From: Saccharomyces uvarum
Lineage: Eukaryota > Ascomycota > Saccharomycetes > Saccharomycetales > Saccharomycetaceae
Direction: 5' to 3'
NCBI GenBank assembly: GCA_947243795.1
Contig: OX365941.1
Location: forward strand, 62,001 to 126,000
Length of the DNA stretch: 64,000 nt
This document shows, piece after piece, positions 21,550 through 31,498 of the stretch (the first letter of the stretch is position 1; each line of letters starts with the position of its first letter). Position numbers and translations under genes: made by a program. A model generated the notes under the pieces. The model saw only the letters and a list, made by a program, of their open reading frames with translations, was not told the DNA's origin and did no database searches.

Positions 21550-21906
21550 CTCATCGAAATGTTTTTTTTTTCCACCTGTTGCTAAAAACAATAGTTTAAA
21601 GTAGATTATTTAACTGGATGCACACGTAAAATGATAATACAAAAGCACACCGGGCCTGTAATACGAGTTTGATATCTTTCTTGCTTCCGAGTAATGTAGC
21701 TCCTTGGAAATGTTTCTCTTGGTTTGCTTCTAGAACGGGTTGTATCTTGTTTTAACTAGTACGGTTTTTCGTTCGGGTTTTGAAACAACTAAGATCGACC
21801 TCGTTTATGCTACGTAGAAAGAAAATAGCTAAAAATAGTTAAAGGGACACTTGCAAGCTTTGAAAGGGTCAGTAGAACTGTGTACACTAGAGCCATTGTT
21901 ACCAGC
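21550..21906. other. Divergent promoter region RIM21/MSB3
   Basis: A 357-bp gap between divergent genes. I see no recognisable factor cluster or RNA gene. Confidence 0.4.
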
Positions 21907-23790
21907 ATGCAGAACGACCAGCAGAGGCTCTCTCTACACAACAGGGCGGTCTTGACACATCCATACAAGAGGCTAGGAGGAGCATTTCCGGTGAAATCAC
22001 CATCTGTGCCCAATTTCCACGATAGAGTGTATCCTGGTCACAGTTCCAGTGATCCAGCACTTGTGAATGACGACTCTATACTAAGTGGTCATCCAACTGC
22101 TGAACCGAGCTGTTTGGGTCAGGCTTCCCCCTCTGAGCACGATGGGAACTTGAGCGTTATTGATTTGTATGGAGATGAAGTAGAGTCTCAGCGTGTCGAC
22201 GACGATGACGACGACGACGACGAAGATCAAGATGGTACACACAGCGATGACCTAGATCTGGTCCCTGGAGAAGGCGGCCATCACGTCGAATTGGACGATG
22301 TTACTGCTGCCACTAGTAAAAGTGCTAGCGCGGATGGTGTAAATAATACACATTTTGACCGGTACGGGTTCAAGAAGCAAAATAACTACATATCAAAATC
22401 AGAGTACGATAGCTGGTGGGGGGACTACTCTCAATACTGTGTTCGTCGTAAACACAAATGGCAGTTGCTTTTAGAAAAAAGTGGTTTACCAGTGACTGAT
22501 GATTCACCCGCACGATTCCCATCGAAGAGTGAACGATTGAAAAGGTATGTTAGAAAGGGTATTCCAGCGGAATGGAGAGGCAATGCATGGTGGCATTTTG
22601 CCAGAGGACAGGAAAAACTAAACAAGAACAAAGGTATTTACTCACAGCTTCTACAAAAAATGAAACAAATCAAAAAGCAAAACCCTAATGAGAAACAAGT
22701 GCAAGACTTGGACATTATTGAACGTGATTTGAATAGAACATTTCCAGACAATGTACATTTCCAAAGTGCCTCCTACAATAAAGAAGAGCCCCCGATTATC
22801 AAATCCCTGCGTCGAGTACTTGTCGCATTCTCGCTGTACAATCCAAAAATTGGTTATTGTCAGTCTATGAATTTCCTTGCTGGTTTACTGCTATTATTTT
22901 TGGATGAAGAAAGAGCCTTTTGGATGTTAGTGATTATCACATCAAGATATTTACCTGGGGTGCACAATATCAACCTGGAAGGTGTCAATATTGACCAGGG
23001 CGTATTAATGTTATGTGTTAAAGAATATATTCCTGAGGTTTGGTCATACATTAAACCTTCCATTGACCATCACCAGCAGAATAACAAAACTTTCTCTCCA
23101 TCCAATAATAAGGTTCTATTCAATATGCAAAAGAATGAATTTTTGTACAGACTACCGCCAATTACTCTGTGTACGGCGAGCTGGTTCATGAGCTGCTTTG
23201 TTGGGATTGTACCGATAGAGACGACACTAAGAATATGGGATTGTTTATTCTACGAGGAATCGCATTTTCTGTTTAAAACCTCACTGGCTGTGTTAAAGTT
23301 GAGTGAACACGAACTTTCCAAGACAAAGCCTCGTAGCAATTCGCTTAACTATTCTTGGACTTCTAACCAGAGAAATGGGTCAATGGGTCAAGAAGATAGC
23401 GATATGGAAATTTTTCAGGTCATACAGACATTCCCCAAGACGCTATTGAATCCTAACGAAATCTTTGAGAAGATTATTTTCAAGAGAAGGTTCAATTTGA
23501 ATAGGTTAGATCAGGATGAAATCGACAGATGTCGAAAATTTGTTGCGGCACAACGTCTCAAGTTTAAAACATATGGTGAGCTTCTTGGAAGCACAGCATC
23601 AGAGGCAGAATTGACCAGTGCCAATGTCAATACAGATGCCAAGGGTACTCATATCACAAGTGATGCAGTCAATGAAGCATTATCTTCAGAAGTGTATGGA
23701 TTTAAAAAGAGCTTAGCTGGAGTTCATTGGAATAACAGCATCAAGGAAAAAGTAAAACAAATGAGAAAGAAAAAGGACAGGAATGACTGA
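21907..23790 (+). CDS. MSB3: Msb3 (Gyp3), Rab GTPase-activating protein with TBC domain
   Basis: A 627-residue TBC-domain GAP for Sec4, Ypt6, Vps21 and other Rabs, acting at sites of polarised growth and needed for actin organisation and secretion. An acidic, low-complexity N terminus (Asp run at about 97-106) precedes the TBC domain (about 205-450). The arginine finger is R277 in DLNRTFPDN and the glutamine finger is Q319 in YCQSMNFLAG. Both catalytic residues are present. The start is taken at MQNDQQRLSLHN, matching S. cerevisiae; the frame upstream is open but begins without an ATG. It has a paralogue, MSB4, from genome duplication. It ends in a basic run (KQMRKKKDRND). Confidence 0.95.
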   Translation: MQNDQQRLSLHNRAVLTHPYKRLGGAFPVKSPSVPNFHDRVYPGHSSSDPALVNDDSILSGHPTAEPSCLGQASPSEHDGNLSVIDLYGDEVESQRVDDDDDDDDEDQDGTHSDDLDLVPGEGGHHVELDDVTAATSKSASADGVNNTHFDRYGFKKQNNYISKSEYDSWWGDYSQYCVRRKHKWQLLLEKSGLPVTDDSPARFPSKSERLKRYVRKGIPAEWRGNAWWHFARGQEKLNKNKGIYSQLLQKMKQIKKQNPNEKQVQDLDIIERDLNRTFPDNVHFQSASYNKEEPPIIKSLRRVLVAFSLYNPKIGYCQSMNFLAGLLLLFLDEERAFWMLVIITSRYLPGVHNINLEGVNIDQGVLMLCVKEYIPEVWSYIKPSIDHHQQNNKTFSPSNNKVLFNMQKNEFLYRLPPITLCTASWFMSCFVGIVPIETTLRIWDCLFYEESHFLFKTSLAVLKLSEHELSKTKPRSNSLNYSWTSNQRNGSMGQEDSDMEIFQVIQTFPKTLLNPNEIFEKIIFKRRFNLNRLDQDEIDRCRKFVAAQRLKFKTYGELLGSTASEAELTSANVNTDAKGTHITSDAVNEALSSEVYGFKKSLAGVHWNNSIKEKVKQMRKKKDRND

Positions 23791-23942
23791 GCCCTTTCCT
23801 CCGTTTTTGTTTTTGCATAAACCAATATAAAAATAATTAAATAGCATATATATACATAAACTTATATATCATTTTTGAGCATCAATCTTTTATAGATTTT
23901 GTTCACTTACCAATTTTTCATGATTATAACGGCAATTTTTCA

Positions 23943-23974
23943 GCGATGCCCACTAGCAGCGAAATGAAAAATTT
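23943..23974 (+). promoter_or_regulatory. PAC-like and RRPE motifs of PUS4
   Basis: GCGATG at 23943-23948 is the core of PAC and TGAAAAATTT at 23965-23974 is a perfect RRPE, 80-112 bp before PUS4. Together they suggest co-regulation with ribosome and tRNA biogenesis genes. Confidence 0.6.
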
Positions 23975-24054
23975 ATTGAAGTTGAAATATTGCTGTGAGC
24001 ATTATATCTCAGACCCTACGTACAACAAACAGAGCACGAGTAATCAAGTGAAGC

Positions 24055-25266
24055 ATGAATGGGATATTTGCTATTGAGAAGCCCAGTGGCATAACATCTA
24101 ACCAGTTTATGTTGAAGCTACAGCATGCTTTAACCAAAAGTCAAATATTCTCGAAGGAAATTCAAAGGGCAACAGCTGAGAGAAAAGAGCAGTATGAACA
24201 GCAGACAGGTAAGAAAGCGAGCAAAAGAAAATTGCGTAAAGTTTCGAAGGTGAAGATGGGACACGGGGGAACATTGGATCCGCTGGCTTCTGGTGTCCTT
24301 GTAATTGGTATTGGAACAGGTACTAAGAAATTGGCAAACTATCTTTCAGGTACTGTTAAGGTTTATGAAAGTGAAGCCTTGTTTGGTGTTTCGACCACTT
24401 CAGGAGACGTAGAAGGCGAAATTTTGTCCCAGAACTCTGTTAAGCATTTGAATTTCGACGATTTAAAGACAGTGGAGGAGAAATTTGTTGGGCAATTAAA
24501 GCAAACACCCCCAATATACGCGGCTTTGAAGATGGATGGTAAACCTCTCCATGAATATGCTCGAGAAGGGAAGCCTTTACCCAGAGCCATAGAGCCTAGA
24601 CAGGTGAACATTTATGATCTGAAGGTGTTTCCTGATTCCCTTAAACGTGATCATGGATATTCCTTCTTAAGGCCCACAACAGAAGAAGCCGTTGATACTG
24701 TGAAAAACTTGAATGCGAACATGCTAAATGATGTTTTGTATTTCTCAAAAGATTATACAGACAAACACGGGCTGGATTCTGAGGTGGCAGACGTAGAGGA
24801 GGCATTGCCATTGATTAATGAAGAAGAGCAAGAGATTAAGGAAAAAGGAGATTCTTACAGGGCTCCAAAATTGCACTTCAAAGCAAACGTTTCTTCTGGG
24901 ACGTATATTAGATCTTTAGTGAGCGATATTGGTAAGGCTATGAGAAGCTCGTGTTACATGGTGAAGTTGATCCGTTTACAACAACAGGACTGGTCTCTTG
25001 AAAGAAATAATGTCTTTCAATTGGCAGATTTCACTGAAAGAGATGAAAAGGTATGGAGTAGGGTATTAGAAAAGGTTTTGGACGAAGGGGCAAGTGTTGA
25101 TGTTATAGAAGAATTAATGAAAGCAGAAAAAGAAGTACCAACTGAAGTAAAGGAGGACGTGACGCCTGATACTCGATTAGAAAATGAAGCCACAGCTGAA
25201 ACAGTGGAAACTGGCATTGTTGAGGAGTCGTCCGGTACTTTGAAGAGGAAAATTGAACAAGTGTAG
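24055..25266 (+). CDS. PUS4: Pus4, tRNA pseudouridine-55 synthase (TruB family)
   Basis: A 403-residue pseudouridine synthase that isomerises U55 in the T loop of nuclear and mitochondrial tRNAs. The N-terminal GIFAIEKPSGITS motif and KMGHGGTLDPLASGVL, with the catalytic Asp at residue 75, are diagnostic of TruB/Pus4. The YESEALFGVSTTSGDVEG region and the later SSGTYIRSLVSDIG motif complete the fold. The C terminus (about 340-403) is an acidic and Lys-rich extension found in the yeast enzymes. Length equals the S. cerevisiae protein as I recall. All core motifs are intact. The gene is convergent with MID1. Confidence 0.96.
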   Translation: MNGIFAIEKPSGITSNQFMLKLQHALTKSQIFSKEIQRATAERKEQYEQQTGKKASKRKLRKVSKVKMGHGGTLDPLASGVLVIGIGTGTKKLANYLSGTVKVYESEALFGVSTTSGDVEGEILSQNSVKHLNFDDLKTVEEKFVGQLKQTPPIYAALKMDGKPLHEYAREGKPLPRAIEPRQVNIYDLKVFPDSLKRDHGYSFLRPTTEEAVDTVKNLNANMLNDVLYFSKDYTDKHGLDSEVADVEEALPLINEEEQEIKEKGDSYRAPKLHFKANVSSGTYIRSLVSDIGKAMRSSCYMVKLIRLQQQDWSLERNNVFQLADFTERDEKVWSRVLEKVLDEGASVDVIEELMKAEKEVPTEVKEDVTPDTRLENEATAETVETGIVEESSGTLKRKIEQV

Positions 25267-25440
25267 GGGAAAATAATACAGACTTTTTCCCCATTTTTTT
25301 AAGTATATTTTCGTTTATCTATCCATTTGTGTTTATATATATATAATTTGTAAAAACTCATTTCTTGTGCATCTATGTCGTTAAATTTAATATTTTAGTG
25401 GTCCTCTTTTTTTTTTTTTTGGTAGTTGTTTTGGCCTTTG

Positions 25441-27087
25441 CTATGTATCCTTCAAAGGATGAATTACCATAAGTGACGAATTACCTATGTAGTTGCACGT
25501 TGCGTAATCAATGTCCATGTAGAAGTTATAACTTTCGTAAAGTAAATCCTCCGTGGATTTATCATTAGGGCATGCAAACCCGAAATCACTGGGACAGTTT
25601 CTTACTAATGTATAACACATATCAATACAAGGTAAGATTTCATAATAGTCATCCAAAGGTTTGATGTATTTGTTCAAATAATCATTACGATTTTGCGTCT
25701 TATCTCTGTGAGTAAAGTACTTAGACGATATCGTGGTACATCTTGGAATTGATACTGCACATACCCAATCACGATACGCTTCAGCGCAATCTTCACAAGT
25801 CATGATTGGAGAATATCTTGCATCTTTGTCTGCGTCGCAAGATACCAACTGTAAAGCTTTGCTGAAATTTGAATATAACGCTTTTGCAATGTGATCGTAA
25901 GTTTGCGCCATGAGAGTCTTATTCCCCACCGAAAACGACGATGTGGGTACAGAATAAGCAACGTCACTACAGAAATCTAAATCAAAAATCAAAGAGCACG
26001 CATCAGTACTTTTTGTGGTGAAATAAACCTGTGAAAATAACACGCCACCGACGTTTGACAATCCATCACCGTTACTGATTTTCTTTGTCAGGTAAGCGGC
26101 ATATGTTGTTGAGCTATTTAACCCGGTAATGTAAAACATTTCACTTATGCTGCCACCGTACTCTGTAATCTTTTTTTGGATGTACAAATTGGTACGCTCC
26201 AGTGAATTTGTGCTGTTTGATGTAACTGTTGAGTTCGATGTGTCTTGAGAAGAAACTAAATGCGGTCCATTTTTTACAGCACATAGAGATAGATTATAGT
26301 TTTCATTTAGCAGAGTTGACTCTTCGTACGAGTAAACATATAGATCGTATAAGGATGGATCATATATTGAGTAGTTATGGTAAACTTTTGCGTCGGCGGT
26401 AACGTTCCCTGTCGACAGTAACGCAGAGTTCATATCTGTGTCTAAGACTTCTACCCAAGGTCTTACGTCCCATTGAAAGACTAAATCATTCTCAGAGATA
26501 CTCAATCTGTACTCCCAAATTTCTGTTGTGTCAGAACTAGACAGTGGTTCTTCTGTCGTGGCATCCACTAGCTCAGTGACCACATAAAGGTTTGAGTAGG
26601 TGGAGGTAGTATTTGAACTAGACGATTGCACCGGACTAATGGCCAATGCCTGAATATAACCATTTTCAAAAACAGCGCTCTGGCCAATACTCGGGTCGTC
26701 CAAAACAGACTCATTGAAAGAGTAGTATATCATTAATTCTATCTCTGTTGTGTTTGCGGGCATGTTGCAAATATTACCACTGATAAACATCAGTACTTCG
26801 TATGTGGGTGCGAACCCATAGCCAGAGGATTCTGCATCGATGGTGAACACAAAACTGTCCTTTTTGCCCCCAGTTAAGTTGGACAGGATCGGGGTCCATT
26901 CGTAGATGTTATCGGAATTAAAAATGGTTTGTTGACCAGTAGTCATGATGTTCTTGCGCCACCCGCCTATACTGGGCATTTTTAGGGAAATATTCTTATT
27001 TGCGAAAGGGTTGAAGTCTTGGAATATTCCCTGAATGGTTGCCGCCAACAAGCAATAAACTACAAATAGGAATTGCCACACAATCAT
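25441..27087 (-). CDS. MID1: Mid1, stretch-activated calcium channel subunit
   Basis: A 548-residue glycoprotein that partners Cch1 in the high-affinity calcium influx channel, needed for survival after mating pheromone exposure. Residues 1-19 form a signal peptide (MIVWQFLFVVYCLLAATIQ). The large extracellular region has many N-X-S/T sequons. The C-terminal part from about 365 is Cys-rich with pairs such as SCDADKD, MTCEDCAEAYRDWVCA, LPCIDMCYTLVRNCP and FACPND, the conserved feature needed for function. Length equals S. cerevisiae Mid1. It is divergent from RFC3 and convergent with PUS4. Confidence 0.95.
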   Translation of the reverse strand: MIVWQFLFVVYCLLAATIQGIFQDFNPFANKNISLKMPSIGGWRKNIMTTGQQTIFNSDNIYEWTPILSNLTGGKKDSFVFTIDAESSGYGFAPTYEVLMFISGNICNMPANTTEIELMIYYSFNESVLDDPSIGQSAVFENGYIQALAISPVQSSSSNTTSTYSNLYVVTELVDATTEEPLSSSDTTEIWEYRLSISENDLVFQWDVRPWVEVLDTDMNSALLSTGNVTADAKVYHNYSIYDPSLYDLYVYSYEESTLLNENYNLSLCAVKNGPHLVSSQDTSNSTVTSNSTNSLERTNLYIQKKITEYGGSISEMFYITGLNSSTTYAAYLTKKISNGDGLSNVGGVLFSQVYFTTKSTDACSLIFDLDFCSDVAYSVPTSSFSVGNKTLMAQTYDHIAKALYSNFSKALQLVSCDADKDARYSPIMTCEDCAEAYRDWVCAVSIPRCTTISSKYFTHRDKTQNRNDYLNKYIKPLDDYYEILPCIDMCYTLVRNCPSDFGFACPNDKSTEDLLYESYNFYMDIDYATCNYIGNSSLMVIHPLKDT

Positions 27088-27429
27088 TTCCAGGAATTAC
27101 GAGTACTAGGCTGGGTGTTAGGGCTGATACTGTTATTCAATACGGCAATCAGCCAGCTTAGTTATTGGATGACGAAAGAAAGTACAGCGGTCCTTCAATT
27201 CCGCTAGCAGTTTTCTTTGAATTATACGCTGAGTGAAAATTCAGGGCTCAACGCCATCGCATCGAAAGATACTATTGTAACTTTTCAATCTTTAATTTTT
27301 TCTTTCTTTCCAGTACGCGCTTTCATAAGAAACAAAAAGAGGATATAAAGGAATATGAGATGAATAAATTTTCAAAAAATTTGACGAATGCAAGGATAAG
27401 ACACCTCAACAAGACGGATTCAGAAAAGG
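27088..27429. other. Divergent promoter region MID1/RFC3
   Basis: A 342-bp gap. TACGCGC at 27314-27320 is one base from an MBF site, which would suit the replication gene RFC3, but it is a single weak match. Nothing else seen. Confidence 0.4.
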
Positions 27430-28452
27430 ATGTCAATAAATGCGGGCAAGAAGAGCAAGGAGAATCTTCCATGGGTCGAGAAATACAGACCGGAAACGCT
27501 GGACGAAGTCTATGGGCAAAACGAGGTGATCACCACGGTTCGTAAATTTGTAGACGAGGGCAAGTTGCCGCACCTTCTGTTCTACGGGCCTCCAGGAACC
27601 GGTAAGACCTCTACGATCGTGGCTCTGGCGCGTGAGATATACGGAAAGAACTACTCGAACATGGTTCTGGAGCTAAATGCATCTGACGATAGAGGCATTG
27701 ACGTGGTGAGGAACCAGATCAAAGACTTCGCCTCCACGAGACAGATCTTTTCCAAGGGGTTCAAGCTGATCATACTGGATGAGGCAGACGCCATGACGAA
27801 TGCCGCCCAGAACGCATTGAGAAGGGTCATCGAACGGTACACCAAGAACACACGGTTTTGCGTGTTGGCCAATTACGCACACAAGCTTACACCTGCGTTG
27901 CTGAGTAGGTGCACGCGGTTCCGGTTTCAGCCCTTGCCCCAGGAGGCCATTGAACGTCGGATAGCCAACGTGTTAGTGTACGAGAAGCTGAAACTATCGC
28001 CGGACGCGGAAAGGGCTCTGATAGAGCTTTCTAACGGCGACATGAGACGTGTGTTGAACGTCCTGCAATCGTGCAAGGCCACCCTAGACCACCCTGACAG
28101 CGAAGAGATCAGCGACGATGTGATCTACGAGTGCTGCGGGGCCCCAAGGCCGGCCGATCTAAAGATCGTGCTGAAATCGATGCTGGAGGACGACTGGGGC
28201 ACCGCGTACTACACACTGAACAAGGTACGTAGCGCCAAAGGCCTGGCGTTGATCGACCTGATCGAGGGCATCGTGAAGATACTCGAGGAGTACGACCTGC
28301 AAAGCGAGGAGACAAGAGTGCAGTTGCTAACCAGGCTGGCCGACATCGAGTACTCCATATCCAAGGGGGGCAACGATCAGATCCAGGGCAGCGCCGTCAT
28401 CGGCGCCGTTAAGACCAGCTTCGAGCACGAAGCAGCCGAGGCTAACGTATAA
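27430..28452 (+). CDS. RFC3: Rfc3, replication factor C small subunit
   Basis: A 340-residue AAA+ subunit of the RFC clamp loader, which opens and loads PCNA on primer-template junctions, and of the alternative Rad24, Ctf18 and Elg1 loaders. Walker A GPPGTGKT is at 53-60 and the Walker B LIILDEAD box ends at about 120. The arginine-finger SRC motif is at 159-161. The C-terminal collar domain starts near 230. All ATPase motifs are intact and the length matches S. cerevisiae. The coding sequence is noticeably more GC-rich than its neighbours, a property shared with PCL1 and POP3 in this window. Confidence 0.97.
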   Translation: MSINAGKKSKENLPWVEKYRPETLDEVYGQNEVITTVRKFVDEGKLPHLLFYGPPGTGKTSTIVALAREIYGKNYSNMVLELNASDDRGIDVVRNQIKDFASTRQIFSKGFKLIILDEADAMTNAAQNALRRVIERYTKNTRFCVLANYAHKLTPALLSRCTRFRFQPLPQEAIERRIANVLVYEKLKLSPDAERALIELSNGDMRRVLNVLQSCKATLDHPDSEEISDDVIYECCGAPRPADLKIVLKSMLEDDWGTAYYTLNKVRSAKGLALIDLIEGIVKILEEYDLQSEETRVQLLTRLADIEYSISKGGNDQIQGSAVIGAVKTSFEHEAAEANV

Positions 28453-28562
28453 CCAAATATGTATAGATACAGTATGTACATAACTGCATTGTGCAACACC
28501 ACATAACACGCTACAAAGAAACAAAACCATCTCCCATTTACATACCGGAAACCGTAAATCAA

Positions 28563-28607
28563 TTGGCGATTCGCATCCCGCCATGAGCGCGGAATGCGAA
28601 TCGCCAA
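28563..28607. repeat. Perfect 14-bp inverted repeat downstream of RFC3
   Basis: The arms TTGGCGATTCGCAT (28563-28576) and ATGCGAATCGCCAA (28594-28607) are perfectly complementary. After one mismatch four more pairs form (28578-28581 with 28589-28592), leaving a 7-nt loop. It lies 111 bp after the RFC3 stop and about 150 bp before the SBF sites of PCL1. It could act as RNA at the RFC3 3' end or as DNA. Confidence 0.8.
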
Positions 28608-28757
28608 ACCGCTGCTGCAAGAGGCATTCCTCTTACGTGACGGGGCACTTTCTCTATCTCTCAGAGTCCTTGTGAGAGGCAGATCGCAGGCTTGCCGTTT
28701 TGCGCTTACCGGATCGGGCAGTGTTTCCCAAAGGGGCAACATCGGCACGAACGAGAA

Positions 28758-28797
28758 TTTCGTGTTAAAAATCGCGTCCGGCGCGAAAAATTTCGCG
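28758..28797 (+). promoter_or_regulatory. SBF (Swi4-Swi6) site cluster of PCL1
   Basis: TTTCGTG (28758-28764), CGCGAAA (28782-28788) and TTTCGCG (28791-28797) are three SCB-type motifs in 40 bp. PCL1 is an established SBF target expressed in late G1. Confidence 0.8.
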
Positions 28798-29063
28798 GAG
28801 GCGTGCGACGCAAAGGCAGCTCGAAATGTCGGGAGCCAAATAAGGTGATATGGCTTTAAGGCTGTGGGAGAATTTTGGCGTTATGTAGAAGAACAAAAGG
28901 AATAGCAGTGGTGGTAAAACATATATAAGGTCCTTGGGCCAGCGTGGTGAAGGGGATTGGCATTCCTGTCTTGCGTTCTTGGGTTGGTGTGTTGGCTCGA
29001 GTACAGCAGCAATCGTCCATTGTGAACAACAACATTAATAACAATAACAGCACCAACATCAAC

Positions 29064-29903
29064 ATGTGTGAATACAGCAAAGCTCTACATATTCTGCTCA
29101 AGTCTCCAGTCACGGACGACATAATAAAATTCTTAACCGACACCACGTTGAGGGTCCTGCCCTCGAGCAACTACCCAACGCCTCCCTGCTCTCCAGGCGG
29201 GAAGCCCGTGGCCAGGCTGCCATCGCTGATGACTTTCATCACCAGACTGGTCAGATACACCAATGTGTACACGCCCACACTGCTCACTGCCGTGTGCTAT
29301 CTGAACAAGCTGAAGCGCATCCTTCCCAAGGACGCAACTGGGCTGCCCTCCACCATCCATCGCATTTTCTTGGCCTGTTTGATACTGAGTGCCAAGTTTC
29401 ACAACGACTCTTCGCCCTTGAACAAGCACTGGGCCAAGTACACAGATGGTCTCTTCACGCTGGAGGACATCAATCTCATGGAAAGACAGCTGCTGCAGCT
29501 GCTGAACTGGGACCTCAGGGTGGACACCGAAGACTTGATCCTGGATCTACAGCCTCTACTGGAGCCCATCAAGCAGGACTTGGTGAGGTCCAGCGACCAG
29601 AGAAAGAGAGTAGGCATGATGATGGCCATGAACAAGAGGGCCAGTGCGGGCACAAGTCCTAAAGCTTCCAACAACAGATTCAAGCTTTACGAAAAGCAAA
29701 GAAATGTGTCTATTGCATCCGACCTAAGTTCAGCCACGCTTGTTGACAGTAGTAACGACCTGAGAAGACTGAAAGATGTCACCAACATACCGAACAGCAC
29801 GCGCACTACCAGCAACTACGTGAAGTCTGTGGAGAGGTGGAACGACAACGTCAACAGACAAAGTTGGGATCTGGAACAGATCATGAGCCAACACGGGTTT
29901 TAA
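29064..29903 (+). CDS. PCL1: Pcl1, G1 cyclin of the Pho85 kinase
   Basis: A 279-residue cyclin that activates Pho85 in G1 for bud emergence, polarity and turnover of targets such as Sic1 and Rvs167. The cyclin box spans about 20-155 (SLMTFITRLVRYTNVYTPTL, IFLACLILSAKFHNDSSP, and LMERQLLQLLNWDL). The C-terminal 110 residues are basic and Ser/Asn-rich, probably disordered. I chose the internal ATG at 29064 (MCEYSKALH): it gives exactly the S. cerevisiae length and start, whereas the in-frame extension upstream is low-complexity NNNINNNN leader. Upstream SBF sites and TATA box fit strong G1 expression. Coding GC is high. Confidence 0.95.
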   Translation: MCEYSKALHILLKSPVTDDIIKFLTDTTLRVLPSSNYPTPPCSPGGKPVARLPSLMTFITRLVRYTNVYTPTLLTAVCYLNKLKRILPKDATGLPSTIHRIFLACLILSAKFHNDSSPLNKHWAKYTDGLFTLEDINLMERQLLQLLNWDLRVDTEDLILDLQPLLEPIKQDLVRSSDQRKRVGMMMAMNKRASAGTSPKASNNRFKLYEKQRNVSIASDLSSATLVDSSNDLRRLKDVTNIPNSTRTTSNYVKSVERWNDNVNRQSWDLEQIMSQHGF

Positions 29904-31498
29904 CAGTAACAATACAGCCTCTGGTGGCTTCGGTGGGATAAAAATTTTGATAGAACAAAATTAACGGATACTTAATATATTATTACATATTTACATAAAC
30001 AAGGATACCTAATAAAAACAATTAATACTAATTCTAAGAACCACCTTCGATGTTTTGTATGTCCTACATATGTTGTATTATGCCCACGTTAATAGTGCTA
30101 ACAATAGACTCAGTGTGCTGAGCCCTAACTGGTTCCGCCATAATGAACGCCATTCGGGTGACCCCTTCCTTAGTGGAAAAAAAAAGGATGAAATATTCTC
30201 CGAAAAGTATAAAAAGCGAGCATTATTTCAACTAAGAATACTCTATCCCATCTCTTCTCTTACACTCTATCTATCCTCATAGATTCAGAACAACAACCAA
30301 CCATCCTCATATGAATCGATCTCATCTTTGATAAGTCTATCAAAAGCATTAACATTTTGTTTCGTAATAATACTTCAATGCAAAATGCAAGTGGAATGTA
30401 AATTAAAGGGAAATTGAAAATGACGAGAAAAAAGCTGTGCACCAGTCTGAACTTGGACGCCAGATGTACTCAGGTGTCCTATGAAGCATTAAGTATACCC
30501 AAATTTCTGATCCATTTCCCTATATTTCCATTCTTTTCACTTTTGCAAGTGTATTATGAACAAACTGTTGAAGTTGAATCCATTCATTACAATCAGTATA
30601 TATTCTATGTATTTTATGAAACTTGTAAACTGTAGGTCTGTGCTTGTGGGCTGAACACTTTGTGATTCACGCTCGGCTGTGTACTGCGAATGCTAGTACG
30701 TCGCAATTTATTTACATCCTTAAGGCTCAGGGCTGAGTTATGTTTTTATCAACACATACTAGAAACTGTCATTTGCTACAGGCGGCTCTTTCCAAGCGGT
30801 AAAATACTGAATATTGTGTATTACTTTTTTAAGTTTCTTTTGTTAGTGAGTGTTTGTTTCGGCTTTGTTTTTTCAAAGCAGTGACACTGAGGCAAAACAA
30901 TAAAAAAAAACAATTATCTAAATTTACTAAAACGTCTTTCTCGCTTCCCTAGCACGTTGGGAACATCAATAGCAAGTGATAATGTACCGGGAAGTATAAA
31001 TACGGACACAATTACACCGTGCATTTATATAGCCTACCGGTTCTGCCAATATTCATCTATGTAAAAAACTGCGAAGCGACGTCAGTCGTAAGGGAACCCT
31101 AAAATGAAGTCATCTCGCTACGCTCCCGCATCATACTAGTCCTGTCATCGAGACTATCGTCACAAAATCATCTACATCTTGATGCGTATATGCTTTTGCT
31201 TGCATATGCACTGCAGCAGCAGCCATCAAAGAAAATCGTCCACCCACACACCTCTACTTTTTGAGAATTTTGCTGCGAACACGAAGAGGCAAATTTCAAT
31301 TTAAAGTAATTTACGCATAGAAGAGGTTGCCAAGAAACTTCAAACGCATAAAGGACAGAATTTAGCAAGCGCCTGCATCCAAGAAGTCCCGAGTTTCCAC
31401 CTATCTGCCCGTACTGTGTGTATCTGCTTACTGTTACGAGATTACGCCCTGTTTTGAAGCAACAACGACTGCAACTGGAAACCCTTGAGTAACTTACC
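29904..31498. other. 1.6-kb PCL1-CAF40 intergenic region
   Basis: The largest gene-free gap in the window. It contains an isolated core-promoter-like segment at about 30208-30310 (listed separately), A/T tracts and the CAF40 promoter. Several open frames of 60-75 codons have no recognisable features and lack good starts. I looked for a C/D snoRNA (one is known somewhere on this chromosome arm, snR40). A weak ATGACGA with a CTGA box near 30420-30450 is not convincing. Confidence 0.4.
30208..30310 (+). promoter_or_regulatory. Orphan core promoter-like segment
   Basis: TATAAAAA at 30208-30215 is followed 30-85 bp later by a TC-rich initiator-like tract (30240-30285) and an A/C-rich leader (30286-30310), the order seen in strong TATA-type yeast genes. 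The first ATGs downstream (30311 and 30379) open frames of only 6-7 codons. It could drive a non-coding RNA, a very small peptide, or mark a lost gene. Confidence 0.35.

Larger units (their letters stand above)
28453..29063 (+). promoter_or_regulatory. RFC3 3' region and PCL1 promoter
   Basis: A 611-bp gap. It contains a long inverted repeat (28563-28607), an SBF site cluster (28758-28797) and TATATAA at 28922-28928. The PCL1 leader is rich in AAC/AAT repeats just before the start codon. No additional gene was found. Confidence 0.6.

Noticed and set aside
28944-29063. 40-codon N-terminal extension of Pcl1
   Set aside because: Low-complexity leader; the start at 29064 gives the exact family length.
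30414-30635. 73-codon frame, and a possible C/D snoRNA, between PCL1 and CAF40
   Set aside because: The frame begins without an ATG and shows no family features. The C-box-like ATGACGA has one mismatch and no terminal stem was found.
31150-31160. CACAAAATCA stretch that could pair with 18S rRNA as a snoRNA guide
   Set aside because: Only about ten bases match and no C or D boxes lie at the right distance; likely chance.
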